Assembly: GCA_019637195.1 (NCBI GenBank)
Contig: JAHBWA010000064.1
Span: 1-45,688 of the forward strand
Reading direction: 5' to 3'
DNA: 45,688 nt
From: Labilithrix sp.
GTDB lineage: Bacteria > Myxococcota_A > Polyangia > Polyangiales > Polyangiaceae
In this document: positions 23,705-32,650 of the stretch, piece by piece
Position numbering within the stretch: the stretch's first letter is position 1
How the letters are laid out: the number at the start of each line of letters is the position of its first letter
Notes under the pieces: model-generated
What the model was told of the DNA's origin: nothing
Databases searched by the model: none
Seen by the model: the letters and a program-made list of their open reading frames with translations, nothing else
Translations under genes and position numbers: made by a program

Positions 23705-26700
23705 TCAGGAGCGCGACGCCTGCCGGCTCGCGCGACGGCGCCAGCGCGCAGCGACGAGCGCCGCGCCGGCGATCGCGAAGGCGCCCCAGCCGCCGCTCGC
23801 GCCCGTCGCCTCGATCTGACAGCCGACTCCCCCGCCCTCGAGGCTGAGGCCGAGATCGGCGCCGCCGTCCTCCGCGAGCGCCCCGCCGTAGCCGCCCGCT
23901 CCGGCGTCCGCGCCGCCCGTGTCCGGACCGCCGGTCCCCGCGTCGCCGCCCGCGGGCGCCGCGACGGTCTGCGTCGTGACGCCGGACGTGCTCCCGGCGA
24001 AGCTCTCGTCCCCGGCGTAGCGCGCCGTGAGCGCGTGGCCACCCTGGGCGAGCGCCGCCGTCGAGTACACCGCGGACATGCCAGAGAGCGGGACGACGCC
24101 GAGGAGCGCCGCGCCGTCGAAGAGCTCGACGTAGCCGGAGGCGCCCGACGCCACGGAGGCGATCGTCGCGGTGAGCGTGACGCGCTCGCCGACGGTCGAC
24201 GGGTTCTTCGAGCTCGCGAGCGCGATCGTCGTCGGCGCCTTGTCGACGATGAGCACCGTGGTCCCGATGCCCGCCGTGTACGTCGCGTCGCCCGCGTAGC
24301 TCGCCGTCAGCGTGTGGGCGCCGGCCGTGAGCGTGCTCGTCGTGAACGTCGCGACCCCTCCCGCGTCGGCAGAGGCGGTGCCGATGGTCGTCGCGCTGTC
24401 GAGCAGCGTCACGTCGCCCGTCGGCGTCCCGCTGGTGCCCGCGAGCGTCACGGTCACGGTGACCGCTTCGCCGTAGGTCGCCGGCCGCGGGCTCGCGACC
24501 ACCGTGATCTGGGCGGCGCGGGCGTCGACGAGCTGCGACAGCTCGGCCGACGTGCTCGACAGGAAGCGCCCGTCGCCCTCGTAGCGCGCCGTGATCGCGT
24601 GCGCGCCGGAGACGAGCGGCCCCGACTCGAGCATCGCGACGCCGCTCGCGTCGAGCTCGCTCGCGCCGAGCGTGGTCGCGCCGTCGAGGAAGGTGACCGT
24701 TCCGGCCGGCGTGCCGGCGCCCCCGCCCGCGGCGGAGACCGACACCGTGAACGTCACCGCCGCGCCCGCGATCGACGGGTTCGACGACGAGACGAGCGCG
24801 ACCGCGGACGGCGAGCGGCCGACCACCTGCGCGAGCGGGCTCGATCCGCTCTCTCGGTGATCTCCGTCGCCGCCGTAGACCGCGGTCACCGTGTGGTTCG
24901 CGACCGCGAGATCGCGCACGGCGATCCGGGCGACACCCGCGGCGTCGAGCGTCCGCGCGCCGAGCACGACGGCTCCGTCGGTGAACGTGACGGTGCCCGT
25001 GATCGCTCCGGCCGCGACGGAGGCGACGGTGGCGGCGAGCTCGACCTCCTGGCCGAACACCGACGGGTTCACCGACGACGCGAGCGTCGTCGTCGTCGCG
25101 GCGGCGTTCACCGTGTGCGCGACCCCGCTCGAGGCCCCGCCTGCGTAGCGCGCGTCGCCGCCGTACGTGGCGGTGAGGCCGTGGGTGCCGCCGCGGAGCG
25201 AGGACGTCGCGAGCGTGGCGACGCTCACGGCCCCGTCCGGGCCGAGCGCACCCGTGCCGAGCGTGACGGCCCCGTCGGCGAAGGTGACGATCCCCGTCGG
25301 ACGATCGCCGATCGCCCCGGGCGAGCTGACCCGCGCGGTGAGGATGACCTCGTCGCCGTACGTCGACGGCGACGGCGCGACCGAGAGCGCCACGGTGACC
25401 GCGTTGGTCGAGACGGTCTGCGAGAGCGTGCTCGACGCGCTGCCCAGGAACGACGCGTTCCCTGCGTATTCGGCGGTGATCGCGTGCGCGCCGACCGAGA
25501 GCGACGAGACGTCGAGCCGCGCGACGCCCGCGCCGTTCAGCGCGCCCGCGCCGAGCGTCGCGGCGCCGGCCTTGAACGTCACGCTCCCCGACGGCACGCC
25601 GGCGCCGGGCGCGGTCGCGGTGACGACGGCCTCGAACGTGACGCCGGCTCCGGCGAGCGAAGGGTTGCTCGACGAGGTGAGCGCCGTGGAGGTCGCGGCG
25701 CGGTTCACCGTCTGCGCCAGGCTCGCCGACGTGCTCACGCCGAAGTTCGTGTCCCCCGAGTAGGAGGCCGTGAGCGCGTGCGGCGCGACGGAGAGCGACG
25801 AGGTCGTCAGCGTAGCCTGCGCTCCCGCGTCGAGCGTGCGCGAGCCGAGCGGGGTCGCGCCGTCGAAGAACGTCACCGTGCCCGTCGGCCTCACCGCGCC
25901 GGTCCCCGTCACCGCCGCGGTCACCGTCACCGGCTGACCGTACACGGACGGGTTCGTCGCCGAGGCGAGCGTGGTCGTGGACGGAGCGGCGCTCACCGTC
26001 TGGACGACCGCGCCGGTCGCCGCCGCGTGGACCACGTCGCCGCTGTAGTCGGCGACGATCGTGCGGTTGCCGGCGAGGAGCGCGGCGGTGGAGAACGTCG
26101 CCAGGCCGGCGGCGTCGAGGGTCCGCGTGGCGAGCGTCGTCGCGCCCTCGCGGAAGGTGACGGACCCTGTCGGCACGGCGCCTGCGCTCGAACGGACGGT
26201 CGCCGTGAAGGTCACGCTCTCGCCGTACGTCGACGGCGCCGGCGTCCGCGTGAGCGTGAGCGTCGTCGCGTCTTGCGAGACCACCTGGGTGATCGCGGAC
26301 GACGTGCTCCCGGCGTGGCTCGCCGTCCCGACGTAGCGCGCGGTGACGGCGTGCGAGCCGAGCGCGAGCGCGGGCGTCGAGAGGCTCGCGACCCCGGACG
26401 CGTTCAGCGTGCCCGCGCCGATCGTGTCGGCGCCGTCGAGGAAGAGGACCGTCCCCGACGGGCTCCCGCCTCCGGGCGCGGTCACCGCGACCGTCGCGGT
26501 GAAGGTGACCGATGCCTGCACGATCGACGGGCTGCCGGACGTCGCGAGCGAGGTCGAGGTGTCCGCCGCGTTCACGACGACGGTCGCGGTCGCCGTGCTG
26601 GCCGCGTACTCGTGCGCTGCTCCGGCGTACTCGGCGGTGACCGCGTGAGATCCGACCGCGAGCGCCGACGTCGTTATGCTCGCGACGCCCGCGTCGTCGA

Positions 26701-27457
26701 GCGTCGCCGTACCGAGGGTGGTGGTGCCGTCCTTGAAGGCGATCGTGCCGGTCGGCGTGATTCCCGCGCCCGTCACCGTCGCCGTGAGGGTCACCGGCTG
26801 CCCGAACCGAAGCGTCGACGCCGACGGGGAGATCGTGGTCGTCGAGGCGAGCGTCCCGGCGTACTGAAAGGCGATCGCCAGATCCTGCGTGGGGAGGACC
26901 TCCCAACTCGCGCCGGTCCACAGCGCCGGGGTCGTCCCGCTGTCTTGCCGGACGAACGCGCCGCCGGGGACGACGTCGGACGTGTGGAGAAACAGAGCTC
27001 CGCTGCCGGTCCCCGCGTCCCGGGCCGACGAGACGAAGAGGACGTACGTCTGGCCGGCCACGAGCGTGATGCCGCCGACGTCGAAGGAGACGTCTTGCGG
27101 CGCGCTGCTGGTCGTCGTTCGCGGCCCGCTCTCGTAGAGCGCCGCGCCGGTCGCGCGGGAGCCGTCCCACGCATGAACCGCTCCCCGAAAGACGACCGTG
27201 CTCGGGAGCGCTGCGCGGAGGATGAACCGCCGGAGTGTCCCGCCCCCGGCGGGCGGCGTGATGACTTGTCCCCAGGTCGCGAGGCCGTCGGGGCCGAAGG
27301 GCGACGCCGCAGTCGCACCGACGCGGTAGTCGCGGGTCCACGCTTGCCGGGTGGACTCCGTTCGCGTGGGCGCGGAGCGCGTTCGGTCGGTGTCGCCGCA
27401 GGAGAGCGTGAACGCGACGAGGAGGGCGAGGACGATCAGCCAGGCGCGACGCAGCAT
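23705..27457 (-). CDS. Giant lipoprotein with ten Ig-like repeats and a MYXO-CTERM-like tail
   Basis: A 1250-residue protein from the ATG at 27457, with GAGG upstream; an earlier ATG at 27481 is possible. The signal peptide ends AFTLSC (lipobox). Residues about 40-200 form a beta-rich domain (TWGQVITPPAGGG, TLVAGQTYVLFVSS). Ten Ig-like repeats of 93-100 residues follow, each with S-x-N-P-S, V-T-F-x-A-x-V, P-x-G-x-V-T-F-x-D-G-x-x-x-L-G, H-x-x-T-A-x-Y-x-G-D and a Val-rich end, as in the bacterial Big_3_5 group. A Gly/Asp linker leads to GVGCQIEATG, a hydrophobic run ending LVAARWRRR and a basic tail, matching the MYXO-CTERM layout (Cys, membrane helix, Arg cluster). It is probably a long cell-surface stalk or adhesin. 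Confidence 0.88.
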   Translation of the reverse strand: MLRRAWLIVLALLVAFTLSCGDTDRTRSAPTRTESTRQAWTRDYRVGATAASPFGPDGLATWGQVITPPAGGGTLRRFILRAALPSTVVFRGAVHAWDGSRATGAALYESGPRTTTSSAPQDVSFDVGGITLVAGQTYVLFVSSARDAGTGSGALFLHTSDVVPGGAFVRQDSGTTPALWTGASWEVLPTQDLAIAFQYAGTLASTTTISPSASTLRFGQPVTLTATVTGAGITPTGTIAFKDGTTTLGTATLDDAGVASITTSALAVGSHAVTAEYAGAAHEYAASTATATVVVNAADTSTSLATSGSPSIVQASVTFTATVAVTAPGGGSPSGTVLFLDGADTIGAGTLNASGVASLSTPALALGSHAVTARYVGTASHAGSTSSAITQVVSQDATTLTLTRTPAPSTYGESVTFTATVRSSAGAVPTGSVTFREGATTLATRTLDAAGLATFSTAALLAGNRTIVADYSGDVVHAAATGAVVQTVSAAPSTTTLASATNPSVYGQPVTVTAAVTGTGAVRPTGTVTFFDGATPLGSRTLDAGAQATLTTSSLSVAPHALTASYSGDTNFGVSTSASLAQTVNRAATSTALTSSSNPSLAGAGVTFEAVVTATAPGAGVPSGSVTFKAGAATLGAGALNGAGVARLDVSSLSVGAHAITAEYAGNASFLGSASSTLSQTVSTNAVTVALSVAPSPSTYGDEVILTARVSSPGAIGDRPTGIVTFADGAVTLGTGALGPDGAVSVATLATSSLRGGTHGLTATYGGDARYAGGASSGVAHTVNAAATTTTLASSVNPSVFGQEVELAATVASVAAGAITGTVTFTDGAVVLGARTLDAAGVARIAVRDLAVANHTVTAVYGGDGDHRESGSSPLAQVVGRSPSAVALVSSSNPSIAGAAVTFTVSVSAAGGGAGTPAGTVTFLDGATTLGASELDASGVAMLESGPLVSGAHAITARYEGDGRFLSSTSAELSQLVDARAAQITVVASPRPATYGEAVTVTVTLAGTSGTPTGDVTLLDSATTIGTASADAGGVATFTTSTLTAGAHTLTASYAGDATYTAGIGTTVLIVDKAPTTIALASSKNPSTVGERVTLTATIASVASGASGYVELFDGAALLGVVPLSGMSAVYSTAALAQGGHALTARYAGDESFAGSTSGVTTQTVAAPAGGDAGTGGPDTGGADAGAGGYGGALAEDGGADLGLSLEGGGVGCQIEATGASGGWGAFAIAGAALVAARWRRRASRQASRS

Positions 27458-27695
27458 GCAGACCTCGACTCTACGAGGCATCGCACCCGAAAATAGCAAG
27501 CAATCGCCGACACCTGGCAAATCGGTACGACGGTCTCCGCGCGTGTGAGACGCCTGCGCCCCCGAGGCGTCCGCGCGCCGCACGCGCCCGCGGAGCGAAG
27601 CGCCGCCTCGCTCCGCGCAGACGGGAGACATCGCGAGCGCACGCCAGGACCATGAAAGGACCGCGTGAAGCGGGGCGCGAGCTACGATCGAGAGC
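27458..27695. promoter_or_regulatory. Divergent promoter gap
   Basis: A 238-bp gap between the Ig-repeat gene (minus) and the nitronate monooxygenase (plus). The stretch around 27485-27530 (AAAATAGCAAGCAATCGCC context) is the AT-richest part and the likeliest promoter site. No clear operator was found. Confidence 0.3.
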
Positions 27696-28769
27696 GTGGG
27701 CTCGCTCCTCCGCCGCCTCGGAATCGGCCTGCCGATCGTCCAGGCTCCGATGGCGGGCGTGTCCTCGCCGGCGATGGCGGCGGCCGTGTCGAACGCCGGC
27801 GCGCTCGGCTCGCTGGCCGTCGACGCGTCGAGCGCGGCCGACGCGCAGCGGTCGATCGCCGAGGTCCGCGCGCTCACGTCTGGCCCGCTGAGCGTGAACG
27901 TCTTCTGCCACGCGCCCGCGCGACGCGACGCCGAGCTCGAGCGGCGCTGGATCGCGAGGCTCGCCCCGGAGCTCGCGCGCTACGACGCCGTCCCACCGCC
28001 CGACCTGCGGGAGATCTACCGGAGCTTCGTCGACGACGACACGATGCTCCGCACGCTCATCGCGGCGAAGCCCACGGCCGTGAGCTTCCACTTCGGGGTG
28101 CCGCCAGCCGATCGAATCGCAGCTTTGCGCGCGGCGGGCGTCGTGCTCTTCGGGACGGCGACGAGCCTCGCGGAGGCGCGCCTGCTGGCGGCAGCTGGCG
28201 TCGAGGTCATCGTCGCGCAGGGGTATGAAGCGGGTGGTCACCGGGGCACCTTCGATCTCGAGACGCCCGACGATCGCATCGGCACCTTCGCGCTCGTGCG
28301 CGTGCTGGTCCGAGAGCTTTCGCTCCCCGTCATCGCCGCCGGCGGAATCATGGACGGGGCCGGCATCGCCGCCGCGCTGCGCCTCGGAGCGAGCGCGGCA
28401 CAGCTCGGAACGGCGTTCATCGCCTGCGACGAGTCGCTCGCCGACGCGGCGTACCGCGCGGCGCTGACGACGGACGCCGCTCATCACACCGTGATGACGC
28501 GGGCGATCTCCGGTCGGCCAGCGCGATGCCTCGGGAACCGGTTCACCGCTCTGGGCGCCGCCGTGCCGGACGCCGATGTCCCGGCCTACCCCGTCGCCTA
28601 CGACCTCGGCAAGTCGCTGCATGCTGCAGCGAAAGCCAAGGGCGAAGCCGGGTACGGCGCGCAGTGGGCCGGCCAGGGGGCGCCCCTCTCCCGCGCGATG
28701 CCGGCGGGCGCGCTGGTCGCGACGCTGGCGCGCGAGCTCGACGCCGCGCACGCCAGCGCCGAGCGATGA
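27696..28769 (+). CDS. Nitronate monooxygenase-family FMN enzyme
   Basis: A 357-residue TIM-barrel flavoenzyme starting at a GTG at 27696; the domain begins at once with GIGLPIVQAPMAGVSSPAMA, the family's first strand. The other landmarks are NVFCHAP, FHFGVPP, the phosphate-binding GTATSLAEARLLAAAGVE, then AQGYEAGGHRG, which carries the catalytic His of the Q-G-x-E-A-G-G-H-R-G motif, and IAAGGIMDGAGIAAALRLGA with AQLGTAFI for FMN phosphate. It oxidises alkyl nitronates or propionate 3-nitronate to keto acids and nitrite, a detoxification role. It stands alone, with no clear operon partners. Confidence 0.92.
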   Translation: MGSLLRRLGIGLPIVQAPMAGVSSPAMAAAVSNAGALGSLAVDASSAADAQRSIAEVRALTSGPLSVNVFCHAPARRDAELERRWIARLAPELARYDAVPPPDLREIYRSFVDDDTMLRTLIAAKPTAVSFHFGVPPADRIAALRAAGVVLFGTATSLAEARLLAAAGVEVIVAQGYEAGGHRGTFDLETPDDRIGTFALVRVLVRELSLPVIAAGGIMDGAGIAAALRLGASAAQLGTAFIACDESLADAAYRAALTTDAAHHTVMTRAISGRPARCLGNRFTALGAAVPDADVPAYPVAYDLGKSLHAAAKAKGEAGYGAQWAGQGAPLSRAMPAGALVATLARELDAAHASAER

Positions 28770-28927
28770 CACGGTAAAGCCGCGTCACCACGAGGCCCCG
28801 CGAAAGGTTGCCGTGAGGCCCCGCAGAAAGTGCGGCGACGGCCTCGACAAAGTCCGATCCGCGATGTAGGGAAACGTCCCCTGTAGAAGAGCTAGCCATG
28901 TTCTTCGTCGCGGAGGCCAGGATTCCA

Positions 28928-29662
28928 GTGAAGAAGCTCCTCATCGCACTGTTCGTGGGCGTGCCGCTGGTCGGCTGCACCGAGAAGATCATCGTCAAGA
29001 AGGCCCCCGCCGCGGCCTCGCCGGAGGACTCCACCGGGACGGAGCCCGAGGACTCCACGGACGGTACGGACCCCGAAGGCGACCCGCCCGGCGACGACGT
29101 CACGTCGAGCTCGAAGGCGCCGGAGGACCGCTGCCTCGACGGACAGGACATGGACGGCGCCGACGTCGACGTCAGCAGCTGCCCGGCGATCCCCTCCATC
29201 CCGGCGGAGGCGTTGATGGGGAAGGCCAAGATCGGCTTGGGCGCCTGGGAGATCGGCACGACGGCCGACGGCGAGACCTACAAGTACGGCACGCTCTCTT
29301 CGCCGAACACGAACCCGCGCGTCCTCAGCTACGACGGAGGCTCGACGGAGGTCAACGCCGAGAACCTCGAGTGCTGGTCGAAGGGGTACTACCGCCTTCG
29401 CAAGATGCTCCAGGATCCGCCGGCCGAGTACGTCGCCTTGCACAAGGCGGGCTTCCAATACCGCTTCTTCCAGTTCCAGACCGATCTTCGCAACGGCCCC
29501 ACCGGCTTCAAGGAGATCTCGTCGTTCCAGGATCACCTCGTGAAGTGGGTCACCGTGATCAACAAGAAGGGCGAGTGCGAGCAGCCCACGCGCAGCAAGT
29601 TCCAGAGCTACGCGAAGGCGGAGCTGAAGCGGCGGGGCATCCCCCAGCCCGACGCGGACTGA
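28928..29662 (+). CDS. Hypothetical lipoprotein
   Basis: A 244-residue protein. I prefer the GTG at 28928, 11 bases after GGAGG, because it places the signal peptide MKKLLIALFVGVPLVGC at the very start; an ATG at 28898 adds ten residues. After the lipidated cysteine comes an acidic Asp/Glu/Ser/Pro linker (about 25-75), then a cysteine-containing globular part with SYDGGSTEVNAENLECWSKG, YYRLRKMLQDPPAEYVALHK and an unusually aromatic YRFFQFQTDL. It ends in a basic helix (KFQSYAKAELKRRG). I do not recognise the domain. The Tyr/Phe-rich, Lys-rich second half is less GC-biased in amino acid choice than its neighbours, which suggests a structured domain. Confidence 0.75.
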   Translation: MKKLLIALFVGVPLVGCTEKIIVKKAPAAASPEDSTGTEPEDSTDGTDPEGDPPGDDVTSSSKAPEDRCLDGQDMDGADVDVSSCPAIPSIPAEALMGKAKIGLGAWEIGTTADGETYKYGTLSSPNTNPRVLSYDGGSTEVNAENLECWSKGYYRLRKMLQDPPAEYVALHKAGFQYRFFQFQTDLRNGPTGFKEISSFQDHLVKWVTVINKKGECEQPTRSKFQSYAKAELKRRGIPQPDAD

Positions 29663-30290
29663 GGTCGTCGACTTCGAGCAGCGGGAGTCTCTCGGCGAGC
29701 CGTGAGGCTCCCGTCGGCGTTTGTGGTGACGCTGGCGCGCTCGGCGATGTCCACACCGCCGTCGCGGCCCGCCCCAGTCACCGCGCCGCGAAGGTGGGCG
29801 CGACATCGATGCCCGGCTCTTCGACCACGTGCTCGCCGTCCTGAGCGAGACGCACGACGGTCAGACGCGCCCTGTCGAACGGCAGCCGCGCGCCTCGTTG
29901 GACCCTGCTCCTCGCTCTATGGATCAGCCTCCTGCTCATCTCGGCGACCGTCATCGTCGTCCTCGTCACCAGCAGCGCTGGCGCCGTCACGACGACGACC
30001 CAGCACATTCGGTACCTCGCCTGCGGGCCGAGCTCGTGGTGGAGGGCGCCGTTCGCACCTCTCTCCGGATCCGTGAGGACGACGTCTGCGCGAGCTGGCG
30101 CGAGCTCGAGCGCTGCACGCGATGGCGCGGGGCGGCTCCGCTCGTCGATGAGGCGTCGTACCGCGCGCCTCCTCGGTCGCGCGTCGCGCGCGCGACCGCG
30201 AGCCTCAACGCAGCGCGGCGGGCCACGCATGACCTCATCGTCAGCGAAGCAGCGCGTTGGAAGCCTCGAAATCTGCGCTAAAATCTTCAG
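29663..30290. other. 628-bp gap with broken coding signals
   Basis: No complete gene is convincing. On the minus strand a 53-residue frame at 29778-29939 has strong GC3 over its last 36 codons (ending in EEPGIDVAPTFAAR). On the plus strand a frame at 29845-30030 encodes a membrane-like segment (TLLLALWISLLLISATVIVV) but has no start codon, while the coding-like frame shifts by one from about 30030 to 30281 (LVVEGAVRTSLRIREDD onward). This looks like a decayed gene or a frameshift. The part just before 30290 must hold the promoter of the MEMO-type gene. Confidence 0.4.
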
Positions 30291-31613
30291 GTGGCTTCGG
30301 CATCCTCGCGTCCGCGCCTCCGTCCGGTCGAGACCATCGTCGTCCAGGATCGCCGCCTCGGTCGGGCGCTGATGTTGCGAGACACCCAAGGCGTCACGTC
30401 GCACGCCGTGCTCCCGATCGAGGTCGTCCCCATCGTCGCGCGCTTCACCGGGAAGAGCACGTGCGAGGAGATCGCGCGCGAGGCGTCGACGGAGCTCGGC
30501 GAGCGCGTCCCCCTCGACCTCGTGACGAAGCTCGCGACCGAGCTCGAGGACGCCCTCTTCGTCGACGGCCCGCCCTACCGGCGCGAGCGCGCGCGCATCG
30601 AGCGCGAGTTCGCGAGCGCGGCCGTGCGCGAAGCTTCCCACGCCGGGGGCGCCTACCACGGCGATCCGATCGAGCTCGCCGAGTACATCGACGTCGAGTG
30701 CCTCGGGACCCGCGCCGCGAACGGCGGCAGCCCGACCCGCGCCGCGAACGGCGGCAGCCCGACCCGCGCCGCGAACGGCGGCAGCGCGGCCAACGGCAGC
30801 CACGCGACGGAGCGCGCCGAGGCGACTCGCGCGCGGCTCGTCGGCCTCGTCGCGCCCCACATCGATCCCTGGCGCGGCGCCCGCTGCTACGGCGCGGCTT
30901 ACCGCGCGCTCGCGGCGGCCCTGCCCGACGACGCCGAGACGTTCGTGCTCCTCGGCACCTCGCACGCGCCGATGCGCGAGCCCTTCGCGCTCTGCCGCAA
31001 GACGTTCGCGACGCCGCTCGGCCCGATGGAGGCCGACTTCGACGCGATCGACGCGATCGCGACCGCGTGCGACTTCGATCCGTACGCCGACCAGTTCAAC
31101 CACAAGCGCGAGCACTCGCTCGAGTTCCAGGCCGTCTTCCTCCGCCACCTGCTCGGTAAGCGGCGAGCCCGGATCATCCCGATCCTCGCCGGGCTCGGCG
31201 CCCACCAACAGACGGGCGAATCCCCCACGCGCTCGAGGTCGGTCACGCGCTTCTACGACGCCCTCCGCAAGATCGTCGACCGGCGGTCGGCCGTCGTCAT
31301 CGCCGGCGCCGATCTCGCGCACGTCGGCCCGCGCTTCGGCGATCCGCGCGCTCTCGACGAGGCCGAGCGGACCCGACTCGACGCCGTCGATCGCGACTCC
31401 CTCGCGCGCGCCGAGCGCGTCGACGCCGAGGCCTTCTGGGAGCACGTCGCGAGCGATCTCGACAGGCGACGCGTCTGCGGCCTCGGCCCGATGTACTCCC
31501 TCCTCCGCACGATCGATCCGAGCGCGCGCGGGGAGGTCCGTCACTACGAGCAGACCGTCGATCCCGAGGAAGGGTCGATCGTCAGCCACGCCGCCGTGGG
31601 CTTCTACGCGTGA
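30291..31613 (+). CDS. MEMO1/AmmeMemoRadiSam protein B-like, with N-terminal PqqD-like domain
   Basis: A 440-residue protein from a GTG at 30291. Residues about 10-100 resemble a PqqD-type winged helix (EVVPIVARFTGKSTCEEIAR, then a helix and ELEDALFVDGPPY). A linker with three 9-residue repeats (TRAANGGSP) spans 140-166. The MEMO domain, residues about 175-440, keeps the metal-site residues of human MEMO1: His190 in LVAPHIDPWRG, His225 in LLGTSHAP, His344 in GADLAHVGPRF and Cys396 in RRVCGLGPM. MEMO-class proteins are dioxygenase-fold and bind copper or iron; the bacterial role is unsettled. Its usual partners AMMECR1 and a radical SAM protein are not adjacent. The next gene overlaps its stop (GTGA). 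Confidence 0.85.
   Translation: MASASSRPRLRPVETIVVQDRRLGRALMLRDTQGVTSHAVLPIEVVPIVARFTGKSTCEEIAREASTELGERVPLDLVTKLATELEDALFVDGPPYRRERARIEREFASAAVREASHAGGAYHGDPIELAEYIDVECLGTRAANGGSPTRAANGGSPTRAANGGSAANGSHATERAEATRARLVGLVAPHIDPWRGARCYGAAYRALAAALPDDAETFVLLGTSHAPMREPFALCRKTFATPLGPMEADFDAIDAIATACDFDPYADQFNHKREHSLEFQAVFLRHLLGKRRARIIPILAGLGAHQQTGESPTRSRSVTRFYDALRKIVDRRSAVVIAGADLAHVGPRFGDPRALDEAERTRLDAVDRDSLARAERVDAEAFWEHVASDLDRRRVCGLGPMYSLLRTIDPSARGEVRHYEQTVDPEEGSIVSHAAVGFYA
30708..30788 (+). repeat. Three in-frame 27-bp tandem repeats in the MEMO-type gene
   Basis: Units begin at 30708, 30735 and 30762; the first two are identical and the third differs by one base near its end. They encode TRAANGGSP three times and form a flexible linker between the PqqD-like and MEMO domains. 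Copy number probably varies between strains by slippage (inference). Confidence 0.9.
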
Positions 31614-32530
31614 GCGTGCCGCCGCTCGATTCGACGAGCGCCCGCGCGCGCGCCTGGCCGTCGTGCGCGATCCCGCCGCTGCCGCCCGGGCGCGGCTTCG
31701 AGGCGTCCGCGCAGGTCGAGCTCCGACCACGCTACGAGGACGTCGCGCAGGACGGCCGCGTACAGCTGGCGGCGCTGATGCCCGGCCTCGGCGCCGTGTG
31801 GCGCGCGCTCGGCAGCTCGGACAAGCTCGACGCGTTTCGCGCGCTCGGTGTCCTCCCGATCCTCCGGCGGATCGTGCTCGCCGGCGAGGCGGGACCGTTC
31901 TCGGCCCAGGTGCCGATCCGCTACGACGGCACGTGGCGCCTCGCGCGCGAGACCGACGGAGACCGGATCTTCCTCGACATGTGGCTCGACGCGTCCGCGC
32001 AGATCGGCTCGACGCACGCCCAGCCACCGGGCCCGGACGCCGAGCGCGTCCTCGTCGGCCGCGTCTACGCGGAGCACGTGGTGACGCGCCCGTTCGCGCC
32101 GCCGGCCGAGCGCAAGGTCACACGCCTCGACCTGCCGGGCATTCCCGCCGTCCCGGAGGACACCCACCCGTTCGAGGCTGCCGAGGACCTCGTCGCCGGT
32201 CATGCGCTCACCGACGCGGCCGAGCACACGTTCGGCATGCTCCACACCGACTCGAACCAGCACGTCAACTCGCTCGTCTACCCTCGGCTCTTCGAGGAGG
32301 CCGTCGTGCGCGTGCTCGCTCGGCCTGGCGACGTCCCCGCGCCGAGCGCGCTGCTCGTGCGCGCGATGGAGCTCCGGTACCGAAAGCCGTTCTTCGCGGG
32401 GGATCGCGCCGCGCTCGCGGTGTCGGCCGCGGCCGTGACGGGCGGCCCCCATCGCGTCGCCGCCGTCGGCGCGTTCGCGCCCGCGGGCATCACGAAGCCG
32501 AGCTGCACCGTCGCAGCCTGGCTCGGCTGA
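31610..32530 (+). CDS. Hotdog-fold acyl thioesterase-like protein
   Basis: A 306-residue protein whose GTG overlaps the MEMO-type stop (GTGA), so the two are translationally coupled. The C-terminal half has the 4HBT/acyl-ACP thioesterase motif HTDSNQHVNSLVYPRLFEEA (catalytic Asp and the H-V-N turn), followed by the strand-rich FALLVRAMELRYRKPFFAGD-type end. The N-terminal half (FEASAQVELRPRYEDVAQDG, IRYDGTWRLARE) is likely the first hotdog of a double-hotdog unit. It would hydrolyse acyl-CoA or acyl-carrier thioesters; the chain length is unknown. Its link with a MEMO-type protein is unexplained. Confidence 0.8.
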   Translation: MSVPPLDSTSARARAWPSCAIPPLPPGRGFEASAQVELRPRYEDVAQDGRVQLAALMPGLGAVWRALGSSDKLDAFRALGVLPILRRIVLAGEAGPFSAQVPIRYDGTWRLARETDGDRIFLDMWLDASAQIGSTHAQPPGPDAERVLVGRVYAEHVVTRPFAPPAERKVTRLDLPGIPAVPEDTHPFEAAEDLVAGHALTDAAEHTFGMLHTDSNQHVNSLVYPRLFEEAVVRVLARPGDVPAPSALLVRAMELRYRKPFFAGDRAALAVSAAAVTGGPHRVAAVGAFAPAGITKPSCTVAAWLG

Positions 32531-32650
32531 GCCGAGCGACGGCGCCTCGCGCGCGGCCGAGCGCCGGCGCTCCACGCGCGGCCGTGCCAGGTCGTCGCCG
32601 CGCGATCCGTTCGCCGCGCGGCGTGAGGTCGACCTCGCGGGCCCCAGGAC

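Noticed and set aside
23378..27496. A 1372-residue plus-strand open frame and a 1243-residue frame on the minus strand over the Ig-repeat gene
   Set aside because: Both are Arg/Gly/Ala/Asp-rich with no domain, while the Ig-repeat frame has clear homologous units, a signal peptide and a sorting tail. GC-rich DNA opens such shadow frames.
29829..30281. A 150-residue plus-strand gene from a GTG
   Set aside because: The first 60 codons have poor third-position bias and no ribosome site; only the end looks coding. Treated as part of a remnant.
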